A stretch of DNA of 64,000 bases. Origin: Yponomeuta sedellus. Its lineage: Eukaryota > Arthropoda > Insecta > Lepidoptera > Yponomeutidae. The stretch spans positions 1,656,591 to 1,720,590 of the forward strand of contig OW203736.1 in assembly GCA_934045075.1 (NCBI GenBank). Reading direction: 5' to 3'. Positions 43,209 to 55,700 of this stretch are shown piece after piece. Position 1 is the stretch's first letter. Each line of letters starts with the position of its first letter. The notes beneath the pieces are model-generated. The model did not search any database and had not been told where the DNA came from. It saw only the letters and a list, made by a program, of their open reading frames with translations. The position numbers and the translations under genes are program-made.

Positions 43209-45312
43209 TTCAAACATACTGCTAGCCGCTCTTGGGTACAGATAGATCTCCTGTAGTTAGTATCTTGCTTAAATATATGCGGTTTAATTAAGTTATGTAG
43301 TTCGTAGAATATATTCCTCGGTAGTCTGTAGGACTTGGTAAAACTTTCATCATCTAACTCATTAAACAGAGTAAAAAATTCTCCATGACTGGTATGGTAA
43401 TACAAGTGACTTCTTTTCCAAAACCGATGTTTTCTTTTGTTTAGGTAGTATAAAGCTATCAATTCTGCTTCTTCAGGCTGTAGTTCTTCTTCAAGTAAAA
43501 GAAGATACTTTTTTTGTAATAATAGCGACATCGTCTACCTTTCGTGTCAGAATGCGTACTGAGCACTCAACGCCTCGCACCCGAGCTGAAAAACATCTCT
43601 TCTCGCACAGCACACAGCACACCGCACACATCTCACCGCACACATCTCCGCTTTGGTGGAGTCCCGCGAGCTGAAAAACATCTCTTCTCGCACAGCACAC
43701 CGCACACATCTCTGCTTTGCTGGAGTCCCGGCCTTACAGAAGAAAAAATGAAAGAAATTGATGAGCAGAACGGTTGGAACTACGAGATCCGGCCACTGAA
43801 TCGCCAAGATTTTACTGTAGGCGACTTTATACATACTGAACACATACCTGAAAATGCTGATATTTCTACAATCTTTCGACTTCTGCTAGATGATGACGTC
43901 GTAGAATTGATGGTACAACAGACTAACTTGTACGCTGACCAGATGATCTCTGCTGCTACAGGTACACTTGGTCGATTGACTCGATGGAAAGCCGTAAACA
44001 AAGAAGACATAGAAAAGTTTCTTGGCATTTACTTGTTGACTGGCATAATCCGATTTCCGACATTGGAAAGTTACTGGAAACGAGACCCAATATATTACCA
44101 TCCACTTATGCACATGATAAATATGTCCTACAATCGTTTTACCGCAATTTTGCGGTGCTGGCATTTTGTAGATAATACGGCGGAGAGGGACACAAATGAT
44201 CGACTATATAAAGTTAGATCAATTATAGAGATGGTAATGAAGAATTGCAGAAAACTCCTTACTCCAAAAGACTGTATTGTCGTCGACGAGTCTATGGTTC
44301 CGTTTCAAGGGCGACTACTGATACGACAGTACAACCCAAACAAAACCCACAAGTACGGTCTAAAAATTTATAAGGCCACGACTGATGACGGTTATGTGTG
44401 GAAGTACAAAGTTTATACAGGCCAGGACCCTGTAATTTCTAATCTGGACAAACCGGGAAGCGTAATCGTTGAGTTGTGCGAAGAACTCTTGGATGAGAGA
44501 AGAATTATTGTTGCAGACAATTGGTACACGAGTATACCTTTGGCCGAATACTTAATTCGTCGTAAAACAGATCTTTGCGGCACTTTACGTAAAAATCGTA
44601 AAGATTTACCATTACTGGTAAAAAACAAAAACTGAAAATTGGCGAGAAATCGATTGCTCAGCGCAATAACGTATCAGTTCTAAAATGGAAAGATAAAAGG
44701 GATGTTTTGATGATTTCGACGTGTCATGACGACGTAGAGACGATGACTACTGGAAGAAATGCACGCCAGAAACCAAATATGATTCTTGACTATAACATCC
44801 GAAAAAAAGGCATCGATCTGTCAGATGAACTGGCGAGTTATTATTCTCCAATCCGGAAGTCTTTGAGCTGGTACAAGAAGATTGCGGTGGATGTGTTGTT
44901 TGGAGTAGCCATTACAAACGCTTTATATATATATATATACAAAAAAATTAACCCTCTAAACAAACTTACCCTCTTGCAAGCACAGACAGACGTACTGAAA
45001 AGATTTTTAAGTGGAAATACTGCACAATTACCAGGTCCCCAATTACCGCCGGCTTCACCACAGCAACACTCAACTGGAAGGTTATCACAACAGCAAAATG
45101 TCCGGCCCTCAGCAATGCAGCATTTTCTCCAACAATTGGACAGAAAAGATGGTAAAATTACCAGGCGAAGGTGCACAGGTTGTTACGATCAACTCAGATC
45201 ATTAGGAGAGATACCAAAAGTCGCCACAAATAAAGCAAAACGTGTTTCGCAAGTATGCAACATTTGCCAAAAACCATATTGCTTGGTGTGTTTCCGATCA
45301 GCTCACAAATAA

Positions 45313-45796
45313 TGTTTTACTATAAGCACCTTTTGTATCTAACTTTGATTTTTTGCTCAATAAATACTTTCACTTATATTCGTGTTCATTTTTTCTTATA
45401 CCAATTATAACTGACAAATACCTAAGGCAATAAAAAAATACTGACCAATTTTGACACATTCTGTTTCGTGAGATGAAACTCAAAAAAAAAGGTTTTGTCG
45501 TATGTCCCAGCACTTTTTAGGTTCTCAGTGATATGTCCTGTCAAGTCCGCCCAGTATACGCAATTATCCTCTTACGTCCACAGCTCCAAAAAGCCTAGAA
45601 GTTATACCGGCAAGCAGACCATATGTGGACTGTGAACGTGTAGAGCTATCCGTCTACAGACCTCATATGGTCTGTGGACAGTGAACCTGTTAAAATAGAT
45701 TAGACATTTGTATAGTCGTCATCAAAGAGAAAATAAAATAATCACTACGTTTAGTTGTAATTTCAGGGATTTTTATTTATATTATTTATAGGGAAA
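45313..45796. other. Junction between piggyBac-2 and MULE-3
   Basis: No gene. It begins with the 3' flank of the piggyBac-2 transposase (AATAAA near 45360). At 45618-45690 it holds an inverted pair, AGACCATATGTGGACTGTGA and its partner CTCATATGGTCTGTGGACAG, ending at a TTAA (45690-45693). It must contain the right end of piggyBac-2 or the left end of MULE-3, but neither could be fixed. Confidence 0.5.
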
Positions 45797-46125
45797 ATGG
45801 AGGTATCAGAAACTGTTGAAACTATAAAAATTAACAAGGGGAGATTGTATTTACTGGGGAATTACCAATACGTGTTTGTACGAACATACAAATCGGGCGC
45901 GCAATACCTGCGATGCTCCAGGAACAAGCTGGAGAAATGCAAAGCAAGCATTACAATAAAAGTAAGTTCCTCTAGTCCAGCACCTAGTTCCGACTGGATA
46001 TTTTTCTGCGATTTTCCTTTTTATTCTTGTAACCATCCCTTATTTTTGATTGCAGGACGCTAAATTGACGAAAATTAACAAACCACACACGTGTGAAGAG
46101 GATTTTGAAAAAAATTTAATATCAA

Positions 46126-48583
46126 CCCTCTGTAGCGCTGTGTGACATTTCTGTCACAAACCGATTTTTTGCCATTTAAAAATAAAATATTATTTCTAGT
46201 CCGTGTTGCGTCCTCGTAACATCATTGTAACAAAGCGATTTATCTACTTAGTTTAACACAAAAAATGTAGATGGCGTTAGTGCCGCGTGATGTCGCTTGT
46301 TCGTCGACCGCGCTGTCTAAAGTACTTACTTGCTTTTTACGAATGAGTAAAAATCTGTGAAAAATAGAAAAACGCGACAAAAACTGTGTACATTTCGAAA
46401 ATATACAAGGTGAGTACATATACTATGTGGTGTATTGTGAGTTTTTATGTATTTGTATGCTTTTGATCAGTTTGACTGTCTGGCTTGTTTGTACCAGAAA
46501 TGTCACATTGCCTAACGTGGGTAATTTTTTTTGTTATGAGGTGGCTTACTACATGGCTCATTTGCTTTCTTTTTAGAATGTCTTTTCGACCTCTTGGGGA
46601 TAGCGAAATAGCTAATATACTGACTGAAGACAGTGAAGATGGTATGGAAGATGACGACGACAGCGTTGCAGATCCTGATTATCGTGCTGAGGATGAGATG
46701 GAACAAGAGCAGTTTTCTGGCGATGAAAATGAAGAAGAAGAAGAAGTGAACCTTGAGGAGATCATTCATAGCTTAGAAGACAATCAACCTGATATGTCTC
46801 CATCTACTTCTGCCGTGCCCACTGGTTCGCAACATACTCAATCTGTGGTACAACCTAGAAGGTCACTAAAACTCAACCTGCGATGGAAAATGAAAAGCCT
46901 TCTTTTGAATGAGCATCAATTACGTTTTCTAGGAAACGAAAACTTGCCAACAAATATTGCTTGACACGCCGATCCAGATTTTCTTGTCCTTGTTTCCTAA
47001 AGATTTAATTGATTTTATAGCAACTCAAACTAATTTATACATTGTGCAAAAGAATCCTAGTAATAATTTTCGGGTTACCGCAACAGATATCCAGCAATTT
47101 ATTGGCATTGTGTACATCATGTCTTTGGTTCAGCTTCCTCGAGTTACCTATCATTGGACTACTACTATTGGAACTCCTATGATTCAAGACATAATGCCGG
47201 TAAAGGCGTTTGAAAAGATTCGTCGATTTATACATTTTAGTGACAATTCACAAAACTTGCCTCGCGAACATCCAGAATTCGACAGACTATTCAAAGTTAT
47301 ACCAGTTGTACAGAAATTGAACCAATCTTTTGCCGAAATCCCTCTAGAGCAATATCTTTGTGTTGATGAGCAAATATGCTCTACGAAAGCCAGAAATAAC
47401 TTGAAAAGATATAACCCGAAAAAGCCTCACAAATGGGGTTATAAAATTTACGTTCTCAGTGGAGTATCTGGATTTGCGTACAAAATCGAACCCGAAACTG
47501 GCTCAGAAAATGTAGTATTGCCCAACGAACCTGATCTTGGTGCTTCGTCAAATGTTATTGTGCGTCTATCACGAGAAATACCTCGCAATCAAAATTATAG
47601 GTTATATTTTGACAATTACTTTACAAGCTTGCCATAGATAGAATACTTGTCAAAAAACGGTATACTGAGTCTTGGTACAATACGTCAAAACAGGATCCCA
47701 GATTGCAAACTACCTACAGACAAAGAAATGACCAAAAAAGACAGAGGCTATTCTGTTGAATATGTTGCTGATGTCAACGGTGTAGATGTAGCCACCGTAG
47801 CCTGGAAAGATAATAAAGTAGTAAATTTAGCATCTAGTTTTGTCGGAGAAATGCCAAAAGCACAAGTGAGGAGGTTTGACAAGAAGACCAAGCAGTACAT
47901 AACAATTGATCGTCCAAATATTGTTGGGGAATATAATCGCCACATGGGTGGCGTAGACCTTATTGATAGCATTATGGGATGCTACAAAATACGGCTTCGA
48001 AGCAAAAGGTGGCAGGTTCGAATGTTTTACCATTTATTAGATTTGACTATGGCAAACGCGTGGCTTCTTTACAAAAGAATTCATAAAGCTAAGGGCCTGC
48101 AGGAAAAACATTTGAACTCTGCTGATTTTCGCCTCGAAGTTGCTACAACTTTATGTAAGCTCGGTGTACCATCGAAGATGAAGAACCGTCGATCTATCGA
48201 AAACGAACTTCAATCAAAACGACACAAAGGTCCAGCACAACATGTTCCTCCAGAGGCAATCAGGCAGGATCAGACAGGACACTGGCCTCTTTGGTCAGAA
48301 AAGAGAATACGCTGTAAACTTCCTAAATGCTCTGGTGTCTCTCAAACAATGTGCGAGAAGTGTGGCGTCGCTTTATGTTACAATAAACAACTGTTTCAAA
48401 CAATTTCACCTAAGTTGAGATACCTTAATAATGCAATGTGACATTTATGTCACACTCCCTTTAAATGTGATTTTTTGGAATAAATAAATAAAGATTTTTC
48501 CCGAAACACGTGTATTTTTATTTCTTTCCATTAACGTTTTTCACTGCTTATTTTTAAAATTGGATATCTTGCCCTACAGAGGG
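46126..48583 (+). mobile_element. piggyBac-3, inserted in MULE-3 exon 2
   Basis: The ends are CCCTCTGTAG at both sides (left 46126, right on the other strand ending at 48583). The target TTAA is intact on the right (48584-48587) and reads TCAA on the left (46122-46125). The MULE-3 frame continues across in phase. Subterminal palindromes TGACATTTCTGTCA (about 46143) and TGACATTTATGTCA (about 48439) sit just inside the two ends. Confidence 0.9.
46577..48441 (+). pseudogene. piggyBac-3 transposase, frameshift plus nonsense
   Basis: An acidic N-terminus (MSFRPLGDSEIANILTEDSE) follows an acceptor-like TTTCTTTTTAG. The frame shifts near 46955. The catalytic domain starts IQIFLSLFPKDLIDFIATQT. The aspartates are in YLCVDEQICSTK, YRLYFDNYFTSLP and MGGVDLIDSIMG. 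A TAG at 47636-47638 sits right after the second aspartate block. The tail (to 48441) has a finger (CKLPKCSGVSQTMCEKCGVA). Two lesions make it inactive. Confidence 0.88.
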
Positions 48584-49309
48584 TTAAAGGAAAAAGCCAA
48601 ATTGAAAGAGACTGTTATAAATACAGATTTGCCAATCCCTCAAATATACAAAAATGCAATTTGCGAAATCCAAGACAAAGGCCTGGATTTCGTTACCACA
48701 ATGCCTAAATTTACAAACTTAAAAACTGGACTTTACAACGCTCGGAACAACGCAATCGGTACGACGAAAACGGTTTTTAGGTGTTTTAAAGAGGTGGAAA
48801 TACCTGAAGTACACAAAAAAAACTTGCTATGCGAGTTTCATGATGGAGATCAAAGAATGCTGGTATTTTGCAGTAATCGGGTACTAGAATTATTAATAAA
48901 AACAGGAGATTTTTTTGTTGACGGGACATTTCAGTGCTGCCCACCCCCATTCTACCAGCTTTTAACAATCCATGGGGATTTTGGCAGTACCGAGGATACA
49001 GTTCACACGAAACCATTAATATATGTTTTGATGCCTAACAAAAAGCAAACAACTTATACACATCTATTCGAATTACTGAAGATCAAATTACCCGATTTAA
49101 AAATCGAGCAAATCCACTGCGATTTTGAAGTGGCTTTGTGCAATACCATTACTCAGGTATTTCCGGATGTGTCTGTACGAGGCTGTTATTACCACTGGAA
49201 TAGAAATATGTGGAAAAAAGCAAAACAGTTGAAGCACAAAAGTAAGCGCGAGAGACGTATCGTTGGGCTCTGTGCCATTCTACCTTTGCTTTCGGAAGAG
49301 TGGATACAA

Positions 49310-49540
49310 GAGGGATGGAGTTACATAAAAAAAGAACATGCTGATAGTGGCCTGAAAATGCATCGATTTATGAGTTACGTGGGCAGATTACTAGGAAATC
49401 AGAACACTCGGAAAATCCTTAGTGTTTTTGGTCTGCGCCACCGCACGAATAATATATTGGAAGCCTTTCACTCCAAGTTAAACAAACAGTTAAATAAGAA
49501 TGTAACTTTGGCACGGCTACTCAACGTCCTTGCAAAAAAT
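49310..49540 (+). repeat. 231-bp direct repeat, left copy
   Basis: The sequence from GAGGGATGGAGTTACAT to CTTGCAAAAAAT is identical, base for base as far as I can compare, to 50920-51150. Both encode the same part of the MULE-3 transposase (EGWSYIKKEHADSGLKMHRF to LLNVLAKN). The two copies directly abut the two ends of the TIR element 49541-50919. Confidence 0.93.
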
Positions 49541-50919
49541 CGCGACAGACTGACCTTCACATTATTCTGTCACATCAGTGTGAAGGATAAGAAAGTTTAT
49601 TCCTATTCTTCACTTTTACACTGTCACTGAACGTCGTCACACTAGTGTGAACGTTAGGAAAATATTGTTCCTTACATTAACCTTTTGCTTCCACACTATA
49701 AAAGAATATGACTAACGGACACATTGTTTTTTTTTTTTTAAGTTATATTACTTAAGTATATCAGTCAGTTAATCGTTAGGTTGGTTGAAACCTCTTTGCA
49801 AATGAATGACACAACTAGGCACTTAAGATAATGCGATAGGATTGACATTGTCATGAATTACATGCTTTTGCTTGATTATTCCGTCATTTGCAAACAAATA
49901 AAATGGATTTTAATATTATTGATCGGAATGGCGGAAAAGTGCTGTTATTCGAGGGGTACCAATACCACAAACAAATAACATACGTAAACGGTAATACCAT
50001 TTGGTACTGCACTAATAGAAGGCATAAACATGCGGAAATAAAGTGTACTGGATCAATAACTACGAAAGTAAGTGTATAAATTTATTTTGCATAAGTCTTT
50101 AAATAAATTAATATCAGACAACTTCACACAAACTTGTGTTATGGGTACTAGAGGACGTTATACATAAATTATACATATATATAAATACATAAACACATAG
50201 AACATCCTTCACACTGATACCTTAATAGTTTAAATAACAACATTAAGTACATACACTGTTTAATATTTGAACCTTTACATCGTTAGAAGTATAACGATGA
50301 ATTTCCAAATATTTAAGACATATTGCTGATAAGGAAGTTTTATTAAATAATAGTAAACTGTTTTTTTTTAAATTGCTGAACGAGTGTTATTTTGTTTGAC
50401 GAGTAAACATTTTTATGTTTTAATTTATTGCTTATGTATTTTTCTTTCCGATATAACAAACTAATATTTAAAACGATCTCTACTATTAGGTACATTTAAA
50501 ATTATAAAATTCGAAAGTGTGTGAGGTACCTACCTCTAAGTAACGCTTGCACCATTTAACCTTAACCTTAGCCCATGTAACGTGCCATAAAGAACTTCGT
50601 TCTAATAATATTAGGAAAAGGTTATACTGTTCTTTTAGATAGTGTGACGGTTAAGAATTGATTTTCCGACAGGCCCACTAGTGTGATAGTGAGAAACACA
50701 AATTCTCCACCTTCACATCGCTCTGTCACACCGCTTCACACTAATGTGAAAGTAAGGATTTTAGTTTCTTGACATACACACTGATGTGGCGGTTAATAAT
50801 AAAAATATGACAGTTAGGAAATCGTTTGTCTGTCTAACACATTGGTAGTAAGGGTAGGATTTTTATTTCCATTCCTTCACACTGATGTGACAGAATAATG
50901 TGAAGGTCAGTCTGTCGTG
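49541..50919 (+). mobile_element. TIR element with a lone FLYWCH exon, flanked by 231-bp repeats
   Basis: The ends are CGCGACAGACTGACCTTCAC (left) and CACGACAGACTGACCTTCAC (right, other strand), matching inward through TCACATCAGTGTGAAG for about 48 bp. Variants of CACACTGATGTGA recur in the subterminal regions (49555-49680 and 50650-50910). It carries one FLYWCH exon but no transposase. By content it is a deleted MULE relative, yet its flanks are a 231-bp duplication rather than about 9 bp. Confidence 0.88.
49903..50067 (+). pseudogene. Orphan FLYWCH zinc-finger exon
   Basis: ATG at 49903 begins MDFNIIDRNGGKVLLFEGYQ, followed by TIWYCTNRRHKHAEIKCTGS, the paired cysteine pattern of MULE FLYWCH exons. 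A GTAAGT donor follows at 50068. No second exon is found in the rest of the element (to 50919), so it cannot make a transposase. It could make a short DNA-binding fragment only if read through. Confidence 0.75.
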
Positions 50920-51150
50920 GAGGGATGGAGTTACATAAAAAAAGAACATGCTGATAGTGGCCTGAAAATGCATCGATTTATGAGTTACGTGGGCAGATTA
51001 CTAGGAAATCAGAACACTCGGAAAATCCTTAGTGTTTTTGGTCTGCGCCACCGCACGAATAATATATTGGAAGCCTTTCACTCCAAGTTAAACAAACAGT
51101 TAAATAAGAATGTAACTTTGGCACGGCTACTCAACGTCCTTGCAAAAAAT
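50920..51150 (+). repeat. 231-bp direct repeat, right copy
   Basis: Exact second copy of 49310-49540. After it the transposase frame goes on with ENFGALQAATKRGKHDPCTD, so the left copy plus element is an addition to an original single-copy sequence. Confidence 0.93.
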
Positions 51151-51319
51151 GAAAATTTTGGCGCTTTGCAAGCGGCAACCAAACGAGGAAAGCATGATCC
51201 GTGCACTGATGGCGCCATACGAGCTATTTTATTTGTGTCGATAGATGTCAAACTTGCCTAAGTCCAGTTCCGTTCATTTCAACTTTTATTTGTTCATTTA
51301 ATTCAAGTAAATATGGCGG

Positions 51320-51445
51320 TTACACTATTTTTTTTATTTTTAATGCACTAACCCGTGCTAAGGAACAAATTTAAAAACCAATTTAGAGGCTAAAAATCTA
51401 AAAACCCCGGCATGGGTGAGATTTTTAGCCTCTAAATAGGTTTTT
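51320..51445 (-). mobile_element. Palindromic SINE, short copy
   Basis: Flanked by the 11-bp duplication AAATATGGCGG (51309-51319 and 51446-51456). On the minus strand it begins TAAAAACCTATTTAGAGGC, has an inverted partner of that segment, and ends with CCTTAGCACGGGTTAGTGC and an A-rich tail. It shares its head and tail with 62884-63082 but has lost most of the tRNA-like arms. Confidence 0.8.
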
Positions 51446-52787
51446 AAATATGGCGGACTTTTCTGACAAAATCAATTTAACCTATGAAGCTGTGGTTCAC
51501 GAAGAAAATAAGGGTCAAAGTCGAAACATTTTTTCAATCCAGCCTAAGTCGCACGTAGGTTGCAAATCACAAATGCCTAAGTCCATTAGAACCAATCACA
51601 CGCCGTCTCTAGACTGTCATGGCCACCATTCCTGTTTTATTGTCATGCGAGACACTGCGTTATTCAGTGTTTTTAATTAATAATGGAATATCTAATAAAT
51701 ACTGTGCCGCCAGAGTTAGCAAGGAAGAAGCAGAAAACCAATAGCAAGCAAAACATTAAAGAAAACCGGTAAGTTTTAAGCACTAAATCTGATTTCTTTC
51801 TAAAAGTACCTACGTTGAAGTACCCATAGATAGCGATGACGTCACGGTGTTGAACAGGGCCGGACCGTTTTGGTTGTAGGGATTAATAGATTGCTATTCG
51901 TTCATACGACTTTTTTAAATCAGTGAAATAAATACCAATGGACTTATTTATTTTTGAGGTACGTAATTAGGTATGTTATGTATGTATGTACCTACATCTT
52001 TTTTTTTTACTTTTAAATTCCAGTAAAATGGCTTACTTACCAACGTAACAAATCGGAACTTCATCGTCTACGACCATACTTTGTGTTTTTTATTATTATC
52101 CTAAATTAATTATATTTTTGTTTACAGGTACTTGGCAAAATCTTTACCTAAAAAGCCCAAATGTAAACACCCCACAAAAGGAAAATACAAATGTGAAACT
52201 TTGACTTCTAATAGCCTTTTCCACTTCCATAAAAAATTCTATAGCAGCAACAAAAAAACTGACCAAGATAATTTTTTGATAAAATATATAAGTACAAAGC
52301 CAGTGCTCCGAAAGCGACCCAGAAAAAATGCTAGAAACCAAAAATGTTTTTCTAACCATTTCTTTGTTCCTGTATGCTTAGTACGAGTTACAAGAAAACA
52401 AAACGAAAATTCGTATCGTAAGCTCGATAAACTATCGCAGTTGATACTTCCATACTGGCAGTTTCCGTCGCACTCGGCAGTATGAGTTTTATTTTCAACG
52501 TATCGTTTAAACTATGGATCCAATAGTTTGATCCAACGAAATAGTTACGAAATATTTTTCTTACTACTCGAACATGGTGAGATAGAAAGAGACAAACGTT
52601 TTGACGTCTCGCAGCTCGTTTTGGGTTGAAACTTAAAATTGTTTTTTTTAATATCATTTATTCGCCGGAAGCAAGTCCATTGGCATTTCAACAGATACAT
52701 TTGTACACGTACAATAGAAATAAACTATTACTGTAATTATTATAAAAATAAACATAACATTAACTTAAATCTAAACAAAAAATAACA

Positions 52788-55700
52788 TTAAATTTGTCCA
52801 ACGGTACTTGTGATGAACTGAAATACACACTTAAACAGTTTTGGATTTGATAAAATATCTTGAACGCGGCGGGGTACAACATTCCGAGGTTGACAGGTAT
52901 CAGCTGTCACTGTCACTGCAGGCACTGACGTCAACTTTGATGTATTTGAATTATCCGTTTGGACCGTTTCCTCATGCTCCTCTGCTTCAGAATCTCTCAA
53001 ATCAGCCACAAGTGTAAGTCGCTGCATATTGAATTTGGGACAACATTGAATAATATGAATTATGTCTGCATCTTCAGCTTCACAGTAAGTACATTTGCTA
53101 TTGTCTATTATCTTCATTCGATGTAAATGGGCAGGTGTTTGGCAGTGTCCAAATCTCAGGCGATTTATAATTGTAATGTATCTTCGCTCATTGGCATCCT
53201 TATGATTATGATACCATGGTTTAGTAGGTAATTCTTTTTGTATCTCTGCATACCATCTTCCTTTTGTTTCTGAAATATCCTTGTAATATTCATGCCATAG
53301 TTGTCTTTTCTTTTCTTTTAAAAACATAAATAAATCCGTGAATGGTATCTTGCATGTTTCACTGTGGTCCTCATCGTGCTGAGAATTGACTGTTTTGTCT
53401 ACTACTTCATTACCTTTGATCCCTCTATGAGATGGTACCCATTTGAAAGTCACTTGCTTATTGAGATTACATACAATGTTTCTGATCTTATACACTAAAT
53501 AATTAGTTTTATAATTAAAATTAAAATTTTGTAAAGACATTAACACACTTTTAGAATCAGAGACAATTATAATTTCGCTATATCCATCAATATTATTTAA
53601 GTTTTGTACGTAGAGCAAAGTTTGATAAATTGCATAAGCTTCTGCTGTATAAATACTACAATTTCTATCTAATTTAAAACATTTTGTTTTCTTATTTTGA
53701 GGATCATAATAACCAGACTGAACAGAATTTATTGACTTAGATCCATCTGTGTACAAATAAAAGCAATTACTTTTTTTGAAACAATATTCTATAAAATCAG
53801 TCTCATCTAAAATAAAACTAGTATCTACATTTAGTTTTCTTATTAATGTTTCATATTAACATTCATATACAGGCCATAACTGACTTTTGTACATATTTTC
53901 AGACAAATCAGTGACAAAACTCATAATGCGAGTAATTAATGGATATTGATTATTAAGAAGATCTGAAGCTGATAGATAAGAAGTTGACTGTAGAGAAGAA
54001 TGAAGAACCTCAGGTAAGCAAATTCTTTTACTTACTATTTCATTATTTACTGCTAACACTTTTAAGCAAAATTTTTCCGTAGCAAATATGCGCCTAATAC
54101 ATAAAGGTTGTATACAGGTCTCTGCTTCCATAGAATTAATAGGGGTTGTACGCATTGCACCACTAATAATCCTTAGTGCCATATTTTGTATCACATCAAT
54201 TTTTTTTAATAAAACAGGACTGATGTTCATATATACAAGAGAACTATAGTCAAAATGGCTACGAACCAAGCTCTTGTATAACATACTCAAAATTTTAGGA
54301 TCTGAACCCCAGAAGGTACCAGCTAATGATCTCATAACATTTATACCCCTCATTGCATTTCTACAAATGTAATTTATATGCTTATCAAATTTTAATTTTG
54401 TGTCAAAGATTACACCTAGAAACTTTTTTTCCTCTGTTTGTGGTAATAGTGCATTATTGTACTTAATATTTACAGAACTATTGCTACCAAATACTAAGAC
54501 TGAGCTTTTACTTGAGTTAATATTTAGTTTCAAAATGTTTGAATAATAACTATTGAGTTCATTCAAAGCCAAATTAATCTTTCTTTCAGCTATCTGTACA
54601 TTACTATCTACACAATATATTAAAATATCGTCAGCAAACTGTAATATTTTAACATCTTCAGTTATATGTTTAAGAATTTGAGAAGTATATAAATTGTATA
54701 ATATTGGGGACAAGGAGGCACCTTGCATTAGGCCTTTATAGGCATTTTTTGGGCCATGTAAAATATTATTATATTTAACAAATAGAGTGCGACCAAAGGA
54801 AAAATTAAAGAGCCACTTAATTAATTTTCCAGGAAGTTTCAACGAGTGGAGAACCTTTGCCATTTGATGGAGATCCACATTATCATATGCTCCCTGGACA
54901 TCAAGAAACACACATACTGCTGCTGACTTGGATAGCAAACAGTTCTTCATATCTATCAGGTATGTAGTAAAGCTTTCTACTGCACTTTTCCCCTTCCTAA
55001 ACCCAAACTGACATGAAGGAATTATATTCTCATTTTCAACAAAGTAGTCTAATCTTATTTTTATCATTTGTTCACATACCTTTCCTATACAAGATGCTAA
55101 AGAGATAGGTCTATATGAATTAGGATCATCATCAGGTTTCTCTGGTTTCAGTATAGGTATAACACACTGAGTTTTCCATGACTCTGGAATCAATTGTTGA
55201 GACCAGAGAGAGTTCAGAATTTGCAGTAAAATATTTTTAGCTGATAAATGTAACTTTTGTAACATGATGTAAGGGAAACTATCTAATCCTGGAGTAGTAT
55301 TTTTCCTTAAAGTTAGAGCTATTTCAAATTCCTCGTGTGTAAAAGGTTTTAGTAAAAAAATATTTGATTCATCATTACTATTTGTATTAAAGATATTCTC
55401 TAAATCTATATTGTCAACATCATTTGCTGGCTGTGCCAATTTGTTCATAAAAGTACCTATCCACTCGTCATTCTTAGAGGTGTTTCTATTTGTGTTTATT
55501 CTTTTAAATCTTCGTATATAATTCCACACTTTAGAAATTGGGGTATATCTATTAAAAGATGAGCATAAATTTTTCCAACTAGAGTTTTTAGCTTCTTTAA
55601 TAATAAGTTTTTTCCTAGCATCTATTCTCTTGTACTCAATATAATTTTCAATTGTCATATTACACCTATACTTTTCTAATGCATCTCTTGAATTATTTAC

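Larger units (their letters stand above)
21341..43531 (-). pseudogene. Harbinger-2 transposase, split by the Polinton
   Basis: Exon 1 (43531-43209, MSLLLQKKYLLLLEEELQPE) ends at GTAAGT. Exon 2 begins at 41387 (YLATGSKYSQIAENFRIG). The first two catalytic residues are in VGAIDGKHVYMF and VDIGSMGRFSDGGIF. The frame is cut at 40951 by the Polinton and resumes at 21820 with GDEAFPLMPNLMRPY. It meets a TAA at 21721-21719, then continues through NYRLSRARRIVEATFGVLSW (catalytic E) to 21341. So there is one nonsense codon plus the insertion. MADF exon 2 lies in its intron on the opposite strand. Confidence 0.9.
20796..43733 (-). mobile_element. Harbinger-2 (PIF/Harbinger), split by a Polinton
   Basis: The ends are GGCCGGGACTCCACCAAAGC (left) and GGCCGGGACTCCAGCAAAGC (right, other strand). 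The TSD is TTA (20793-20795 and 43734-43736). The piggyBac-2 reading frame is continuous once the element and one TTA are ignored. The right terminus is followed inward by a second copy of the end motif (about 43600-43660). Without the Polinton the element is about 3.8 kb and carries a transposase and a MADF gene in opposite directions. Confidence 0.93.
20161..45312 (+). mobile_element. piggyBac-2, interrupted by Harbinger-2
   Basis: The span is defined by the split transposase. The left terminus is placed at the TTAA of 20157-20160 by its position and subterminal repeats. The right terminus is not resolved and lies beyond 45312. Its frame is broken at 20792 by Harbinger-2 and resumes after 43736. 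Confidence 0.65.
20360..45312 (+). pseudogene. piggyBac-2 transposase, split by a 23-kb insertion
   Basis: The N-terminal acidic part (MSGRRQYTDEELRRMLEESD) runs from 20360 to the TTA at 20793-20795, where Harbinger-2 begins. The frame resumes at 43737 with EEKMKEIDEQNGWNYEI. The catalytic aspartates are in IVVDESMVPFQGR, IIVADNWYTSIP and KGIDLSDELA. A one-base loss in a run of A near 44620 shifts the frame. The rest (to 45312) ends in a cysteine-rich finger (CTGCYDQL, then CNICQKPYCLVCF). It is inactive in this copy. Confidence 0.9.

Noticed and set aside
45618..45693. Inverted pair near TTAA as the right end of piggyBac-2
   Set aside because: The left end of piggyBac-2 shows no matching sequence, so the pair was not used as a terminus.
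51450..51680. 76-residue plus-strand frame
   Set aside because: It starts at the SINE target duplication, has no domain and lies in the GCCTAAGTC-rich subterminal region of the Sola-like element.
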